A stretch of DNA of 64,000 nucleotides from Pseudomonas lini (GCF_030812475.1 NZ_JAUSSR010000003.1:434001-498000); one strand, 5' to 3'. Positions 8,266 through 17,256 are shown, numbered from the stretch's first letter. A program made the numbers and translations. The notes: generated by a model not told the origin, from the sequence alone.

Positions 8266-9315
8266 TTACATCACCGGGTAGTCGATGTAGCCCACCGGCC
8301 CCTTGGCGTAGAACAACTCAGGGCGGGCCTCGTTCAACGGCGCATCAGCCTTCAAGCGTGCTGGCAAATCGGGATTGGCAATGAACGGCACACCGAAGGC
8401 GACCGCATCGGCCTTGCCGCTGGCCAGCCAGGCGTTGGCACTGTCTTTGGTGAAGCGTTCGTTGACGATGTACGGGCCGCCGAAGGCTTCCTTGAGTTGC
8501 GGGCCGAGGCTGTCGCCGGCTTCTTTTTCCCGTGAGCAGATGAAGGCGATACCCCGCTTGCCCAGTTCGCGAGCGACGTAGGTGAAGGTTTCGGCCAGGT
8601 TGTCATCGCCCATGTCATGGGAGTCGGCGCGCGGCGCCAGGTGCACACCGACGCGGCCGGCGCCCCAGACTTCGATTGCGGCATCCGTCACTTCCAGCAA
8701 CAGGCGCGCCCGGTTTTCCAGGGAGCCACCGTAGTTATCGGTACGCTGGTTGGTGCTGCTCTGCAGGAACTGGTCGAGCAGGTAACCGTTGGCGCCGTGG
8801 ATTTCCACGCCGTCGAAACCGGCAGCCTTGGCATTTTCGGCACCCACGCGATAAGCGTCGACGATGTCGGCGATTTCAGCGGTTTCCAAGGCACGCGGGG
8901 TCGGGTAGTCGGCCAGTGGACGAACCAGGCTGACGTGACCCTTGGGCTGGATGGCGCTCGGTGCGACCGGCGCTTCGCCGTTCAGGTATGACGGGTGGGA
9001 AACCCGGCCGACGTGCCACAGTTGCAGGAAGATCTTGCCGCCCGCGCCGTGGATCGCTTTGGTCACGTTGGTCCAGCCACGTACCTGGTCGTTGGACCAG
9101 ATGCCCGGGGTGTCCGGATAGCCGACGCCCATCGGCGTGACCGAGGTGGCCTCGCTGAGGATCAGGCCGGCCGAGGCGCGCTGCACGTAGTATTCGGCCA
9201 TCAGCGCGTTCGGCACCCGGCCTTCGTCGGCGCGGCAGCGGGTCAGCGGCGCCATGATGATGCGGTTGGCCAACTCGAGGTCGCCCAGTTTGATTGGATC
9301 GAAAATAGTCGTCAT
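8266..9315 (-). CDS. xenB: Old-yellow-enzyme reductase XenB/NemA
   Basis: 349 residues, the full length of this family. An FMN-binding TIM barrel with NRIIMAPLTRCRADEGRVPN at the start, HGANGYLLDQF in the middle (the His/Asn pair that holds the substrate's electron-withdrawing group) and TDNYGGSLENRARLL after it. The sequence is nearly that of P. fluorescens xenobiotic reductase B as I remember it. It reduces alkenes, nitroesters and nitroaromatics with NAD(P)H. It is the last gene of an arsR-MFS-xenB operon, which suggests that substrate, export and control are linked. Confidence 0.93.
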   Translation of the reverse strand: MTTIFDPIKLGDLELANRIIMAPLTRCRADEGRVPNALMAEYYVQRASAGLILSEATSVTPMGVGYPDTPGIWSNDQVRGWTNVTKAIHGAGGKIFLQLWHVGRVSHPSYLNGEAPVAPSAIQPKGHVSLVRPLADYPTPRALETAEIADIVDAYRVGAENAKAAGFDGVEIHGANGYLLDQFLQSSTNQRTDNYGGSLENRARLLLEVTDAAIEVWGAGRVGVHLAPRADSHDMGDDNLAETFTYVARELGKRGIAFICSREKEAGDSLGPQLKEAFGGPYIVNERFTKDSANAWLASGKADAVAFGVPFIANPDLPARLKADAPLNEARPELFYAKGPVGYIDYPVM

Positions 9316-9346
9316 AAAAGTACAACCCTCGTGAGGTATCAGTTGA

Positions 9347-10513
9347 TCAGTAGGTAGCAGGGGCCAGTTCGGGATTGCCGCGCTGACGGAAAGTAATCAG
9401 GGTCACCAGCAGGGCGAGCACCGCCAGTGCGGCTGCCGCGAGAGGCACGCTGGTCAGGCCGAAGCCGTGGGCAATGACGCTGCCGCCGACCCAGGCACCG
9501 AGGGCGTTGCCGATGTTGAAAGCGCCGATGTTCAGGGTCGACACCAGGTTCGGTGCGGCCTTGCCGTAGGTCACGACATTCACTTGCAGGGCGGGTACGG
9601 CGGCAAAGCACGCGGTCGCCCAGAGGAACAGGGTGATTTCGGTGGGGATCAGCGCGACGCTGGTCCAGGTCAGCACCGTAGAGATCACCGCCATCGAGAT
9701 GAAGACGCCGATCAGCGTGGCAGCCATGCTTTTGTCCGCCAGCTTGCCGCCGATGATGTTGCCGACGGTCAGGCCGAGGCCGATGAGCATCAGGGTCCAG
9801 GTCACGCCTTTGGGCGAGACGCCGGTGACATCGCCGAGCAGCGGGGCGACATAGGTGAACAGGGTGAACACGGACGCCGCGAACAACGCCGTCATGCTCA
9901 GGGACAGCCAGATCCCGGCACCCTTGAGCGCGCGCAGTTCGGCGCGCATGTCAAGCTTCTCTTCATCGCGCTTGGCCGGCAGGAAGCGGATCAAGCCGAT
10001 CAGCGCAATCACACCGATCACGGTCACGGCCCAGAACGTCGAGCGCCAGCCGGCTTCCTGACCGAGCGCGGTGCCCAGTGGAACGCCGAGCACGTTGGCC
10101 AGGGTCAGGCCGGTGAACATCAAGGCCACGGCCGAAGCGCGCTTGTTCGCCGGCACCAGGCCTGCCGCCACCACCGAACCGATGCCGAAGAACGCACCGT
10201 GACACAGGGCAGTGACCACCCGGGCGAACATCAGCACGTTGTAGTCACTGGCCACTGCACAGAGCAGGTTGCCAACGATGAAGATGCCCATCAACGCTAC
10301 CAGGGCGGCCTTGCGTGGCAGCCGGGAGGTGGCCAGTGCCATGAACGGCGCACCGATGGCCACGCCCAGGGCGTAACCGGTCACCAGCCAGCCGGCGCCG
10401 GGGATCGACACACCAAGGTCGGCCGCCACATCGGGCAGCAAGCCCATGATGACGAACTCGGTGGTGCCGATGGCGAAGGCGCTAAGGGCCAGGATGAGTA
10501 GCGAGAGGGGCAT
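9347..10513 (-). CDS. MFS efflux transporter (AraJ/YdhP-like)
   Basis: 388 residues with 12 membrane segments. FAIGTTEFVIMGLLPDVAAD at the N-terminus and RLPRKAALVALMGIFIVGN after segment 2 (motif A region) are typical of the drug/sugar-efflux DHA1 group that includes AraJ and YdhP. It should export a small toxic molecule with protons across the inner membrane. It lies three bases after the ArsR gene and 31 bases before xenB in the direction of transcription, so the three form one unit. The substrate is unknown. Confidence 0.88.
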   Translation of the reverse strand: MPLSLLILALSAFAIGTTEFVIMGLLPDVAADLGVSIPGAGWLVTGYALGVAIGAPFMALATSRLPRKAALVALMGIFIVGNLLCAVASDYNVLMFARVVTALCHGAFFGIGSVVAAGLVPANKRASAVALMFTGLTLANVLGVPLGTALGQEAGWRSTFWAVTVIGVIALIGLIRFLPAKRDEEKLDMRAELRALKGAGIWLSLSMTALFAASVFTLFTYVAPLLGDVTGVSPKGVTWTLMLIGLGLTVGNIIGGKLADKSMAATLIGVFISMAVISTVLTWTSVALIPTEITLFLWATACFAAVPALQVNVVTYGKAAPNLVSTLNIGAFNIGNALGAWVGGSVIAHGFGLTSVPLAAAALAVLALLVTLITFRQRGNPELAPATY

Positions 10514-10516
10514 TGT

Positions 10517-10837
10517 TCAGTTCCTTGTCGGAGCGCTGAGCTCCTTGACGATGGCGTCGAGGAACGCCTGGATCACGTCCTCGTTGCGTTTGAAGAAGTG
10601 CCATTGACCGGCTTTCTGGCTGCTGATCAGCCCCGCACGCTGCAAGGTCGCCAAGTGAGCGGACACGGTCGACTGCGACAGGCCGCAGCGTTGGTCGATC
10701 TGTCCGGCACAAATGCCGTACTCGTGGTTGTGCAGCTGTTCCGGGAACTGTGTCTTGGGATCTTTCAGCCAGATGAGGATGTCTCGGCGTACTGGGTGTG
10801 CCAGCGCTTTTATTATTTCGTCGAGGTCGATGGTCAT
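10517..10837 (-). CDS. ArsR-family transcriptional repressor
   Basis: 106 residues, one winged helix-turn-helix: HPVRRDILIWLKDP, then CGLSQSTVSAHLATLQRAGL (the recognition helix) and the wing KAGQWHFFKRNE. Cys is present (GICAGQIDQRCGL), but the ArsR metal motif ELCVCDL is absent, so it may sense something other than metal. It is the first gene of the operon with the MFS pump and XenB and probably represses all three. Repeated elements upstream of it are candidate operators. Confidence 0.88.
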   Translation of the reverse strand: MTIDLDEIIKALAHPVRRDILIWLKDPKTQFPEQLHNHEYGICAGQIDQRCGLSQSTVSAHLATLQRAGLISSQKAGQWHFFKRNEDVIQAFLDAIVKELSAPTRN

Positions 10838-10863
10838 GGGATTGGGCTCGTGATGAGTAAAAC

Positions 10864-10952
10864 GCTATATCGCGATGAGGCGAACTTTAAATCGGTACTT
10901 CGCGATACACCAATATGATTTTGGTCTGATGACCGTATAAATCGGTATATCG
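10864..10952. promoter_or_regulatory. Repeated sites upstream of the ArsR gene, candidate operators
   Basis: TAAATCGGTACTTCG at 10888-10902 and TAAATCGGTATATCG at 10938-10952 are 15-base direct repeats differing in two positions and spaced exactly 50 bases apart. A palindromic ATCGCGAT at 10869-10876 lies nearer the gene. ArsR-type repressors bind such AT-rich sites at their own promoter. The acpH gene starts on the other side, so these sites may serve both. Confidence 0.5.
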
Positions 10953-11008
10953 GGTTATAACGATACGTGGGTTGTCCAGATACAAAGCTGCAGTGCTAAG
11001 CTGCGTCC

Positions 11009-11587
11009 ATGAATTATCTCGCACATCTGCACCTCGGTGGTCAGCGTCCCGGTCAATTGCTCGGCAGCCTGTACGGCGATTTCGTCAAAGGACGGCTGCA
11101 AGGGCAGTTCGATCCGGAAATCGAGGCGGCCATCCAGTTGCATCGACGCATTGACGTCTTTACCGACCGCCATCCGTTGGTGGATATCTCCCTGTCGCGG
11201 TTTTCCATGACGCGTCGGCGTTATGCCGGGATTGTGCTCGACGTGTTTTTCGACCATTGCCTGGCGCGGGACTGGACGCTCTACTCGGACCAGCCGCTGG
11301 AGCGGTTCACCTCGGATGTGTATCGGGTGCTGTCGGCGGAGCCACAATTACCGGAGCGGTTGGCGAGGATCGCGCCGCACATGGTGGCCAATGACTGGTT
11401 GGGGTCTTACCGGGAGTTCGCGGTGTTGGAGCAGGTGTTGCGCGGGATTTCGCGGAGGCTGACACGGCCGGAGGAGCTGGCGGCGGCGATGCAGGAGTTG
11501 CGGGGTTTGTATGAGCCTTTGAGCGATGACTTTCGATTGTTCTATCCACAGCTTCAGGATTTCGCCCAGAACCACCCAGCGACTTAA
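11009..11587 (+). CDS. acpH: Acyl carrier protein phosphodiesterase AcpH
   Basis: 192 residues, the normal length for AcpH. It starts MNYLAHLHLGGQRPGQLLGSLYGDF and has the conserved LHRRIDVFTDRHP (about 45-57) and LDVFFDHCLARDW further on; the His and Asp residues form the metal site of this HD-like family. It removes 4'-phosphopantetheine from holo-ACP. It is divergent from the arsR operon and ends at a REP element. Confidence 0.9.
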   Translation: MNYLAHLHLGGQRPGQLLGSLYGDFVKGRLQGQFDPEIEAAIQLHRRIDVFTDRHPLVDISLSRFSMTRRRYAGIVLDVFFDHCLARDWTLYSDQPLERFTSDVYRVLSAEPQLPERLARIAPHMVANDWLGSYREFAVLEQVLRGISRRLTRPEELAAAMQELRGLYEPLSDDFRLFYPQLQDFAQNHPAT

Positions 11588-11590
11588 ACC

Positions 11591-11686
11591 CCCCTGTAGG
11601 AGCTGGCTTGCCAGCGAAGGCGGCGTGTCAGTCAACACATGTATTGGCTGATAGACCGCCTTCGCTGGCAAGCCAGCTCCTACAGG
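11591..11686. repeat. REP doublet between acpH and olsA
   Basis: CCCTGTAGGAGCTGGCTTGC, then CAGCGAAGGCGG, is answered by CCGCCTTCGCTGGCAAGCC, then AGCTCCTACAGG, giving a nearly perfect hairpin. It separates two convergent genes and ends just before the olsA stop. Confidence 0.85.
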
Positions 11687-11695
11687 ACGGTGGTG

Positions 11696-12490
11696 TTACG
11701 CCGCGATCAGTTCGCCGGTACGCCGCGGCTCCGCTGGTTTCGCCACTTCCCCAAACAACGCCTTTTGCACCGCCTGCTGCGCTTCAAACGCCAGCGCGGC
11801 CCGCTCGCGACCTTCGCAGGCGATCGGCTTGAGCAGATGAATCTCCACCTCGCCCCGATCATTGGCAAACAAACGCATCAAGTGCGAAAGCAAATCATCA
11901 TCGCCAATGAAGGGTGCCAGGGAGTCCAGCTCACCGTCTCGCAGATAACGAATCGCCACCGGCTGCAGCTTCACTTCGGAATCGATCGCCGCCGACAGTA
12001 AACGACCGTGGAAGGTGCGCAGCGAGCGTCCATCGGTGGTGGTGCCTTCCGGGAACATCAGCAGCGGATGTTCCTGCGCCAGATGGCGGGTCATCTGTTT
12101 GCGGATCAACTGGCTGTCGCCCGACCCGCGACGGATGAACAGGCTGCCGGCCTTGGCCGCCAACCAGCCCGCGACGGGCCAGGTGCGCACTTCGGCCTTG
12201 GACAGGAACGACAGCGGCGTGAGCATGCCCAGCAGCGGGATGTCGGTCCAGGACACATGGTTGCTGACCCAGAGCATCGGCGCTTTCGGCAATTCCCCAT
12301 GCACGGTCACGCGAAAGGGCAGGGCATTGCCCAGGCGCGCCATGAAGAACCGCGACCAACGCTGGCGGCGGACCATCGAATGGGCGATCCCCAGGCGTTC
12401 GAACAGCCCGAACACGCCGGCCATGGTCAACCCCAGCGCTACCACCACCAACACTCGCGCAATCCGCGCGTACACCCGCAACCGGCTCAT
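11696..12490 (-). CDS. olsA: Lyso-ornithine-lipid O-acyltransferase (PlsC family)
   Basis: 264 residues from ATG 12490. It has an N-terminal membrane segment (about 12-30), then the HX4D acyltransferase motif with H78 and D83 in NHVSWTD, and FPEGTTTDG further on (the EGT block). It adds the second acyl chain to lyso-ornithine lipid at the inner membrane. It overlaps the olsB stop codon by one base (TGATG), so the two are probably translated together. An olsB neighbour is what separates this from an ordinary lysophosphatidate acyltransferase. Confidence 0.87.
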   Translation of the reverse strand: MSRLRVYARIARVLVVVALGLTMAGVFGLFERLGIAHSMVRRQRWSRFFMARLGNALPFRVTVHGELPKAPMLWVSNHVSWTDIPLLGMLTPLSFLSKAEVRTWPVAGWLAAKAGSLFIRRGSGDSQLIRKQMTRHLAQEHPLLMFPEGTTTDGRSLRTFHGRLLSAAIDSEVKLQPVAIRYLRDGELDSLAPFIGDDDLLSHLMRLFANDRGEVEIHLLKPIACEGRERAALAFEAQQAVQKALFGEVAKPAEPRRTGELIAA

Positions 12491-13245
12491 CACACAGCCG
12501 CCTTGAAGTGCCTGGCGTAACGCGGGCAGAGTTCGTCGCGCTTGAGCAGGATGAATACGTCGGCGACCTGGAAGTCTTCGTCCCAGCACGGCTCACCGCA
12601 GATTTTCGCCCCCAGGCGCATATAGGCCTTGAGCAGCGGCGGCATTTCGGCGATGACGTTGGACGGAATGTCCAATGCCGGCAGCGGTTTTTTCGGTTCG
12701 GCCCGCAGGTGTTCGGTGCACAGGTAACGTTCGCGCAGGCGCTGCATGATCGCGTGGGCCTGGATGCCGCCGTCCTGCATGGGGATGCTCGCGCAACCCA
12801 TCAAATAGCTGTAGCCACCCTGGTTCAGCACGTCGGCCAGTTCACCCCAGAGCACGGCGATGGTGCCGCCGTTGCGATAAGCCGGGTCGACGCAGGTGCG
12901 GCCGATTTCCAGGATCGGGCCTTTCAAGTGGACCAGGCCATGCAGGCTGAATTCTTCTTCGCTGTAGAACTTGCCCAGCGAGCTGGCGGCCGTGTGATCG
13001 AGCAAGCGGGTGGTCGCCACCAGGCGCCCGCTGTTCAAGTCACGCACGCCGATGTGGGCGCAGTGAACATCATAGTCATCCATGTCCAGTCCCAGCTCCG
13101 CGCCTTTGAGCCTGGCGTTGAATTCGCCGCTGAACACGTTGAAGCGCAAGGCCTGGGCTTCCTGCAAGGCCTCGGCGCCCACCAGGCGTTCGGCTTGCAG
13201 GCGGCGTTCATTGCCGGTGTCGCTGATGCGGGCGATCTGAGTCAT
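12490..13245 (-). CDS. olsB: L-ornithine N-alpha-acyltransferase
   Basis: 251 residues, a GNAT-like hemolysin-type acyltransferase. Visible blocks are [50 protein letters not shown] and [21 protein letters not shown], the order found in OlsB. It moves a 3-hydroxyacyl chain from ACP to the alpha-amino group of ornithine, the first step of ornithine-lipid synthesis. Such lipids replace phospholipids under phosphate shortage in many Pseudomonas. No Pho box was searched for in detail in the 307 bases upstream, which hold a REP element. Confidence 0.88.
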   Translation of the reverse strand: MTQIARISDTGNERRLQAERLVGAEALQEAQALRFNVFSGEFNARLKGAELGLDMDDYDVHCAHIGVRDLNSGRLVATTRLLDHTAASSLGKFYSEEEFSLHGLVHLKGPILEIGRTCVDPAYRNGGTIAVLWGELADVLNQGGYSYLMGCASIPMQDGGIQAHAIMQRLRERYLCTEHLRAEPKKPLPALDIPSNVIAEMPPLLKAYMRLGAKICGEPCWDEDFQVADVFILLKRDELCPRYARHFKAAV

Positions 13246-13394
13246 TGCGAGTCTCCGTACGGGCTGTTCACCCGTCGTGGGTAGCAGCCGATCGACTTTC
13301 TTTATGCAGCCGTGTTGTGCAAAGTCAGGCTATGTAGCCCCGGTGTCATCGCCATGAAGCTTTGGTGATGCTTATATGACAGCCTGCAAGGAGC

Positions 13395-13478
13395 CTCTTC
13401 GCTGGCAAGCCAGCTCCTACAGGGGATCTGTGAGCAACACGAAACCCGTGTAGGAGCTGGCTTGCCAGCGAAGGCCTC
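13395..13478. repeat. REP doublet upstream of the olsB operon
   Basis: CTCTTCGCTGGCAAGCC, then AGCTCCTACA, and GTGTAGGAGCTGGCTTGC, then CAGCGAAGGCC, face each other with a short spacer. It lies between divergent genes (olsB minus, serine hydrolase plus). The rest of the 307-base gap 13246-13553 holds nothing I can name beyond the two promoters that must be there. Confidence 0.82.
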
Positions 13479-13553
13479 ATGGGCGCCGCAAATTCCAAAA
13501 CTGTCATCAAGCTCCACTAACCTCAGCAGGGCCAATCCCCCCGAGCCCCCACC

Positions 13554-14648
13554 ATGTTCAAAGGCTTGCCCCTGCTTTTCCTGCTGCTGCTCAGCCTCCC
13601 GGCGCACGCCGAAAACTGGCCTGGCGCTCAATGGGCGACCGGCCCCGCAGTCACCGGCCCGGCGCTTCAAGCCCTGGAGGCTTACGCCTTTCCACCCCGC
13701 GACGACAACACCCGCCAAGGCATCCGCACCGATGCCTTGCTGGTGATCCGCGACGGTCAATTGATCTACGAACGCTACGCCGGCCCAACCACCGCCAATA
13801 CCCCGCACCTGACCTGGTCCATCAGCAAAAGCCTGATGGCCACGGTCTTCGGCGTGGCTTATGGCGAGGGCCTGTTCAACCTGCAGGATCCGGTGTCGAA
13901 GTTCTATCCGCCGCTGCACAGGCATCCCGCCATGACCCTGGCCGATCTGCTGCACTGGGCGTCGGGGCTGGACTGGCAGGAAGACTATGAATACGCACCG
14001 TTGAAGTCGTCGGTGGTGGCCATGCTCTACACCCGAGGTCACCGGGATATCGCCGCGTTCACCGCTGGCCACGACAACTATGCCCGGCCCGGCCAGGCCT
14101 TCCGTTATTCCAGTGGTGATACCAATCTGCTGTCGGCGGCGTTGAAAACCATCGTCGGTCCGACCCGGTATCCGGACTACCCGTGGACCGCACTGTTCGA
14201 GCCTTTGGGGATTGACCGCGCGGTCTGGGAAACTGACGCCAGCGGCACCTTCGTCGCCTCGTCCTATGCCTACCTCACCGCCCGGGACCTGGCACGGATC
14301 GGCCTGTTGATGGCCCGCGACGGACGCTGGATCGATCGACAAGTTTTGCCCAAAGCCTGGGTTGCCTTTAACCGCGAACCTTTCGCCGGCTATCAGGCCC
14401 ATCAGGACGAAGCAGTGCCAGGCGGCCATTGGTGGCTCAATCGCTCGATAGAGGGTGGCGCAACCCCCTGGCCCGACGCCCCCGGCGACACGTTCGCCGC
14501 CCTTGGCCATTGGGGGCAGGCGATGTATGTGATTCCCGGCGAACATTTGGTGATCGTGCGCTACGGCGATGATCGCGACGGCAGCTATCGACACAACGAA
14601 TTGCTCAAGTTCGCGCTCGAGGCCTTTGTCGCGAAGGTGCAGCCATGA
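13554..14648 (+). CDS. Secreted serine hydrolase of the class C beta-lactamase fold
   Basis: 364 residues with a signal peptide (MFKGLPLLFLLLLSLPAHA, cleavage about residue 19). The catalytic SxxK is S89-I-S-K92 in TWSISKS. FRYSSGDTNLLSA holds the second motif (Tyr), and HWGQAMYVIPGEHLVIVRYGDD supplies the third beta-strand motif. The family includes 6-aminohexanoate-dimer hydrolase and D-aminopeptidases as well as beta-lactamases, so the substrate is open. It overlaps the next gene by four bases (ATGA), so the two are probably made together in the periplasm. Confidence 0.86.
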   Translation: MFKGLPLLFLLLLSLPAHAENWPGAQWATGPAVTGPALQALEAYAFPPRDDNTRQGIRTDALLVIRDGQLIYERYAGPTTANTPHLTWSISKSLMATVFGVAYGEGLFNLQDPVSKFYPPLHRHPAMTLADLLHWASGLDWQEDYEYAPLKSSVVAMLYTRGHRDIAAFTAGHDNYARPGQAFRYSSGDTNLLSAALKTIVGPTRYPDYPWTALFEPLGIDRAVWETDASGTFVASSYAYLTARDLARIGLLMARDGRWIDRQVLPKAWVAFNREPFAGYQAHQDEAVPGGHWWLNRSIEGGATPWPDAPGDTFAALGHWGQAMYVIPGEHLVIVRYGDDRDGSYRHNELLKFALEAFVAKVQP

Positions 14649-14974
14649 ACCGCCACGGTTTTGTTCGTCGCCGACCGTTCTACACGTTGTTGTGGGTCCT
14701 GTTGATCGTCTTGTTCGCCTGGGGCTGGCAGGAGCGGGTGGCGCTGTGGGCCTTCCCGGACATCATCAGCGCCTACACCGCCAAGGAATATTGCTCATGC
14801 CGTTACGTGATGGCTAACGATGTCGAGTATTGCCACGGTTACGTGAAGCAGTGGTTGCCCGTCAGCGGGTTCACCGATGACGCGGCGAGCAAGCGCGTGA
14901 CGGTCAGCGGCATGGGGCGCAGTAATAGCGCGCAATGGCTCGGCGAACACCAAGGCTGCCGCCTGAATCCCTGA
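14645..14974 (+). CDS. Small single-pass membrane protein coupled to the serine hydrolase
   Basis: 109 residues. A membrane segment TLLWVLLIVLFAWGW (about 14-28) follows a basic start RHGFVRRR, then a periplasmic part with three closely spaced Cys (YCSCRYVMANDVEYC) and a fourth near the end (QGC). It shares four bases with the hydrolase stop. I do not recognise the family; short proteins like this are sometimes annotated as amidase beside such hydrolases. The Cys spacing suggests disulfides outside the cytoplasm. Confidence 0.7.
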   Translation: MNRHGFVRRRPFYTLLWVLLIVLFAWGWQERVALWAFPDIISAYTAKEYCSCRYVMANDVEYCHGYVKQWLPVSGFTDDAASKRVTVSGMGRSNSAQWLGEHQGCRLNP

Positions 14975-14988
14975 TGGGTCGCTCTTTT

Positions 14989-15071
14989 CAGGAGCCGGCT
15001 TGCTGGCGATGGCGCCCGAGAGATCGCTATCGCCAGCAAGCCGGCTCCTACCGGTGCGATCTTTTGATCTT
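14989..15071. repeat. REP doublet fused to half of a GATCTTTTGATC element
   Basis: CAGGAGCCGGCTTGCTGGCGA and its inverted copy ATCGCCAGCAAGCCGGCTCC flank a loop of about 20 bases. GTGCGATCTTTTGATCTT follows directly (15054-15071), which is one arm of the second element type seen complete at 37643-37753. Confidence 0.75.
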
Positions 15072-15135
15072 CACGGTTTGCAATGAGCCCACGGCCAGTT
15101 AAGGTTCGCTCAGGTTTATCTGCCCATGAGTCTCT

Positions 15136-15726
15136 ATGTTCAACCGCCCCCTCTTCAAAACCCTCGCCTTCCTGCTGCTGGCCGGCACTGCATTGTCAGC
15201 CCAGGCCAATTGGTACCTGGACGGCGAGTCCTCGCGGCTGTCGTTCATCAGCACCAAAAACACCAACATCTCCGAAGTGCAACGTTTTCTGGTACTGCAC
15301 GGCAAGGTCAGCCCCACGGGCCTTGCCGAGGTGGAAGTGGAACTGGAATCGGTGAACAGCGGCATCCCCTTGCGCGACGAACGCATGCGCAAGGAGCTGT
15401 TCCAGATCCAGACATTCCCCGAAGCGTTGATCACCACGCAAATCGATCTGCGCCCGATCAACGACCTCGCGCCCGGTGCGCAACTGGAATTGCGATTGCC
15501 GTTGACGGTCGACCTGCATGGCAAGCAACACCAGTACAACGCCGAACTGCTGGCGACCCGCCTTGATGATCGACGCTTTCAGGTCGTGACCCTCGAGCCG
15601 CTGGTGATCAACGCCGAAGATTTCGACCTGGCACCTGGCCTGGAAAGCTTGCGCAAGGTCGCCGGGTTGTCGGCCATCAGTCTGTCGGTGCCAGTGGGTG
15701 CGGTACTGATTTTCACGGCGCGCTGA
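15136..15726 (+). CDS. YceI-family periplasmic lipid-binding protein
   Basis: 196 residues with a signal peptide (MFNRPLFKTLAFLLLAGTALSAQA, about 24). The mature part begins NWYLDGESSRLSFISTKN, the YceI pattern W-x-x-D-xx-S-xx-x-F. It continues with the lipocalin-like barrel: GKVSPTGLAEVEVELESVNSG, RDERMRKELFQ and FPEALI. The family binds long isoprenoid or amide-type lipids in the periplasm. It lies two bases before the cardiolipin synthase gene, so the two probably share a transcript. Confidence 0.87.
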   Translation: MFNRPLFKTLAFLLLAGTALSAQANWYLDGESSRLSFISTKNTNISEVQRFLVLHGKVSPTGLAEVEVELESVNSGIPLRDERMRKELFQIQTFPEALITTQIDLRPINDLAPGAQLELRLPLTVDLHGKQHQYNAELLATRLDDRRFQVVTLEPLVINAEDFDLAPGLESLRKVAGLSAISLSVPVGAVLIFTAR

Positions 15727-15727
15727 C

Positions 15728-16885
15728 ATGGCCGGTGCAATTTTCCCCTGGCGTGAAGGCAATGCTTTTGAACTGCTGGTCGACGGCCCGCAGTTTTTTC
15801 CGCGGATGCTGGTCGCGATTGCCCGCGCCGAAGAACAGGTAGAGCTGGAGCTGTACCTGGTGGAAGCTGGCGCCTGTGCCGAGGCCATGGTCCAGGCGTT
15901 GGTCCAGGCCGCTGAGCGCGGTGTGCGGGTACGTTGCCTGTTCGATGATTACGGCAGTCTGGCGTTCACGCTGACCATGCGACAGCGGCTGATAACGGCG
16001 GGTGTCGAACTGCGATTCTACAATCGCCTGAGCTGGCGCCGCTGGGTGGGCAATTTCTATCGCGATCACCGCAAGCTGTTGCTGGTCGACCAGTGTCTGG
16101 CGGTGGTCGGCGGCACAGGCGTGACCGATGAATTCTGGACACCGGGTGAAGACACCAGCGAATGGCACGAAGTGATGGTGGAAATCAGCGGCCCGCTGGT
16201 CATTGACTGGCAGTTGCTGTTCGATCGTCAGTGGATTGCCAACCGCCATCGCCGTGCCTGGAAACCGGCATCGAACTTCGGCTTGCCGCGTCTGCCGCGC
16301 GTGCCGGCCATGGGCGAGGGCATGGGCCGGGTCGCGTATGCCGATGCCCGTCAACACCGGGACATCCTGCAATCGCTGATTCGCGCACTGAACAGTGGCC
16401 AGCGGCGGATCTGGCTGGCCACCCCGTATTTCTTGCCAACCTGGAAAGTCCGTCGCTCACTTCGCCGGGCGGCCGCCCGCGGCATCGACGTGCGCCTGCT
16501 GCTGACCGGGCCGCGCACCGATCACCCATCGGTGCGCTACGCCGGGCATCGCTACTACCCGCGATTGCTCAAGTCCGGGGTGAAGATCTTCGAATACCAG
16601 CCGTGTTTCCTGCACCTGAAAATGGTGCTGGTCGACGATTGGGTGAGCATCGGCTCGTGCAACTTCGATCACTGGAACCTGCGTTTCAACCTGGAAGCCA
16701 ACCTTGAAGCGCTGGATGCAGGGCTGACACGTGCGGTGGCGGCGAGTTTCGAGAAGGACTTTGCCCTGAGCCAGGAGGTCAGCCTCGAGTCGTGGCAACG
16801 CCGGCCGTTATGGCGGCGGGTGAAGCAGAGGGTGTGGGGGTGGGTGGATCGGCTGGTGGTGAATGTGCTGGATCGGCGGGGCTGA
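15728..16885 (+). CDS. clsB: Cardiolipin synthase ClsB-like phospholipase-D protein
   Basis: 385 residues with two HKD motifs: H114-x-K116-x4-D121 (DHRKLLLVD) and H296-x-K298-x4-D303 (HLKMVLVD). Both are complete, so the active site is intact. Length and lack of N-terminal membrane segments fit ClsB rather than ClsA. It joins phosphatidylglycerol and a second lipid to make cardiolipin at the inner membrane. The YceI lipid-binding protein directly upstream fits a membrane-lipid theme. Confidence 0.88.
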   Translation: MAGAIFPWREGNAFELLVDGPQFFPRMLVAIARAEEQVELELYLVEAGACAEAMVQALVQAAERGVRVRCLFDDYGSLAFTLTMRQRLITAGVELRFYNRLSWRRWVGNFYRDHRKLLLVDQCLAVVGGTGVTDEFWTPGEDTSEWHEVMVEISGPLVIDWQLLFDRQWIANRHRRAWKPASNFGLPRLPRVPAMGEGMGRVAYADARQHRDILQSLIRALNSGQRRIWLATPYFLPTWKVRRSLRRAAARGIDVRLLLTGPRTDHPSVRYAGHRYYPRLLKSGVKIFEYQPCFLHLKMVLVDDWVSIGSCNFDHWNLRFNLEANLEALDAGLTRAVAASFEKDFALSQEVSLESWQRRPLWRRVKQRVWGWVDRLVVNVLDRRG

Positions 16886-16913
16886 ACCCAATCTGCATAA
16901 CGCCCTTGACCAC

Positions 16914-17132
16914 TGTGGGAGCGAGACCGGCTTGCCGGCGAAGAGGGCATGCCGAGCACTAGCGAGGCACCGAACGACAGGGGCAAAAGCCCTTGGTTAC
17001 TTGGGGCTCTTCCCAGTGACTCGCCGTAAGGGCGAAGCCCTAAGTGGCCGTTACCGCAAAAATGGATATGTGCACGATCAAACGAATGCGCCAACCATAC
17101 AGACGCCATCGCGAGCAAGCTCGCTCCCACAG
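16914..17132. repeat. Two REP halves in the 371-base gap before the peroxidase gene
   Basis: GTGGGAGCGAGACCGGC, then TTGCCGGCGAAG, at 16915-16943 and ATCGCGAGCAAGCTCGC, then TCCCACAGG, at 17108-17133 stand in opposite directions. The middle, about 160 bases, includes GACTCGCCGTAAGGGCGAAGCCC, a further small inverted repeat. I see no gene in this gap. Confidence 0.65.
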
Positions 17133-17256
17133 GAATCGAGTCCAGTATGGAAGATCCGGATGTACCTGACAGACACCAACAATCGATTTATTAAATTGCA
17201 CACAATTCAATTGCTCGCTATCTTTATACAACCTGCCTACCTTCAGAGTCCAGATC

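Noticed and set aside
9467..10501. A 344-codon frame antisense to the MFS gene
   Set aside because: Same Gly/His/Gln/Asp-rich pattern as other mirrors of membrane-protein genes; no ribosome site.
13554..14648. An AmpC-type beta-lactamase resistance gene
   Set aside because: It has SxxK but not the typical AmpC YxN and KTG blocks, so a peptidase or amide hydrolase is more likely.
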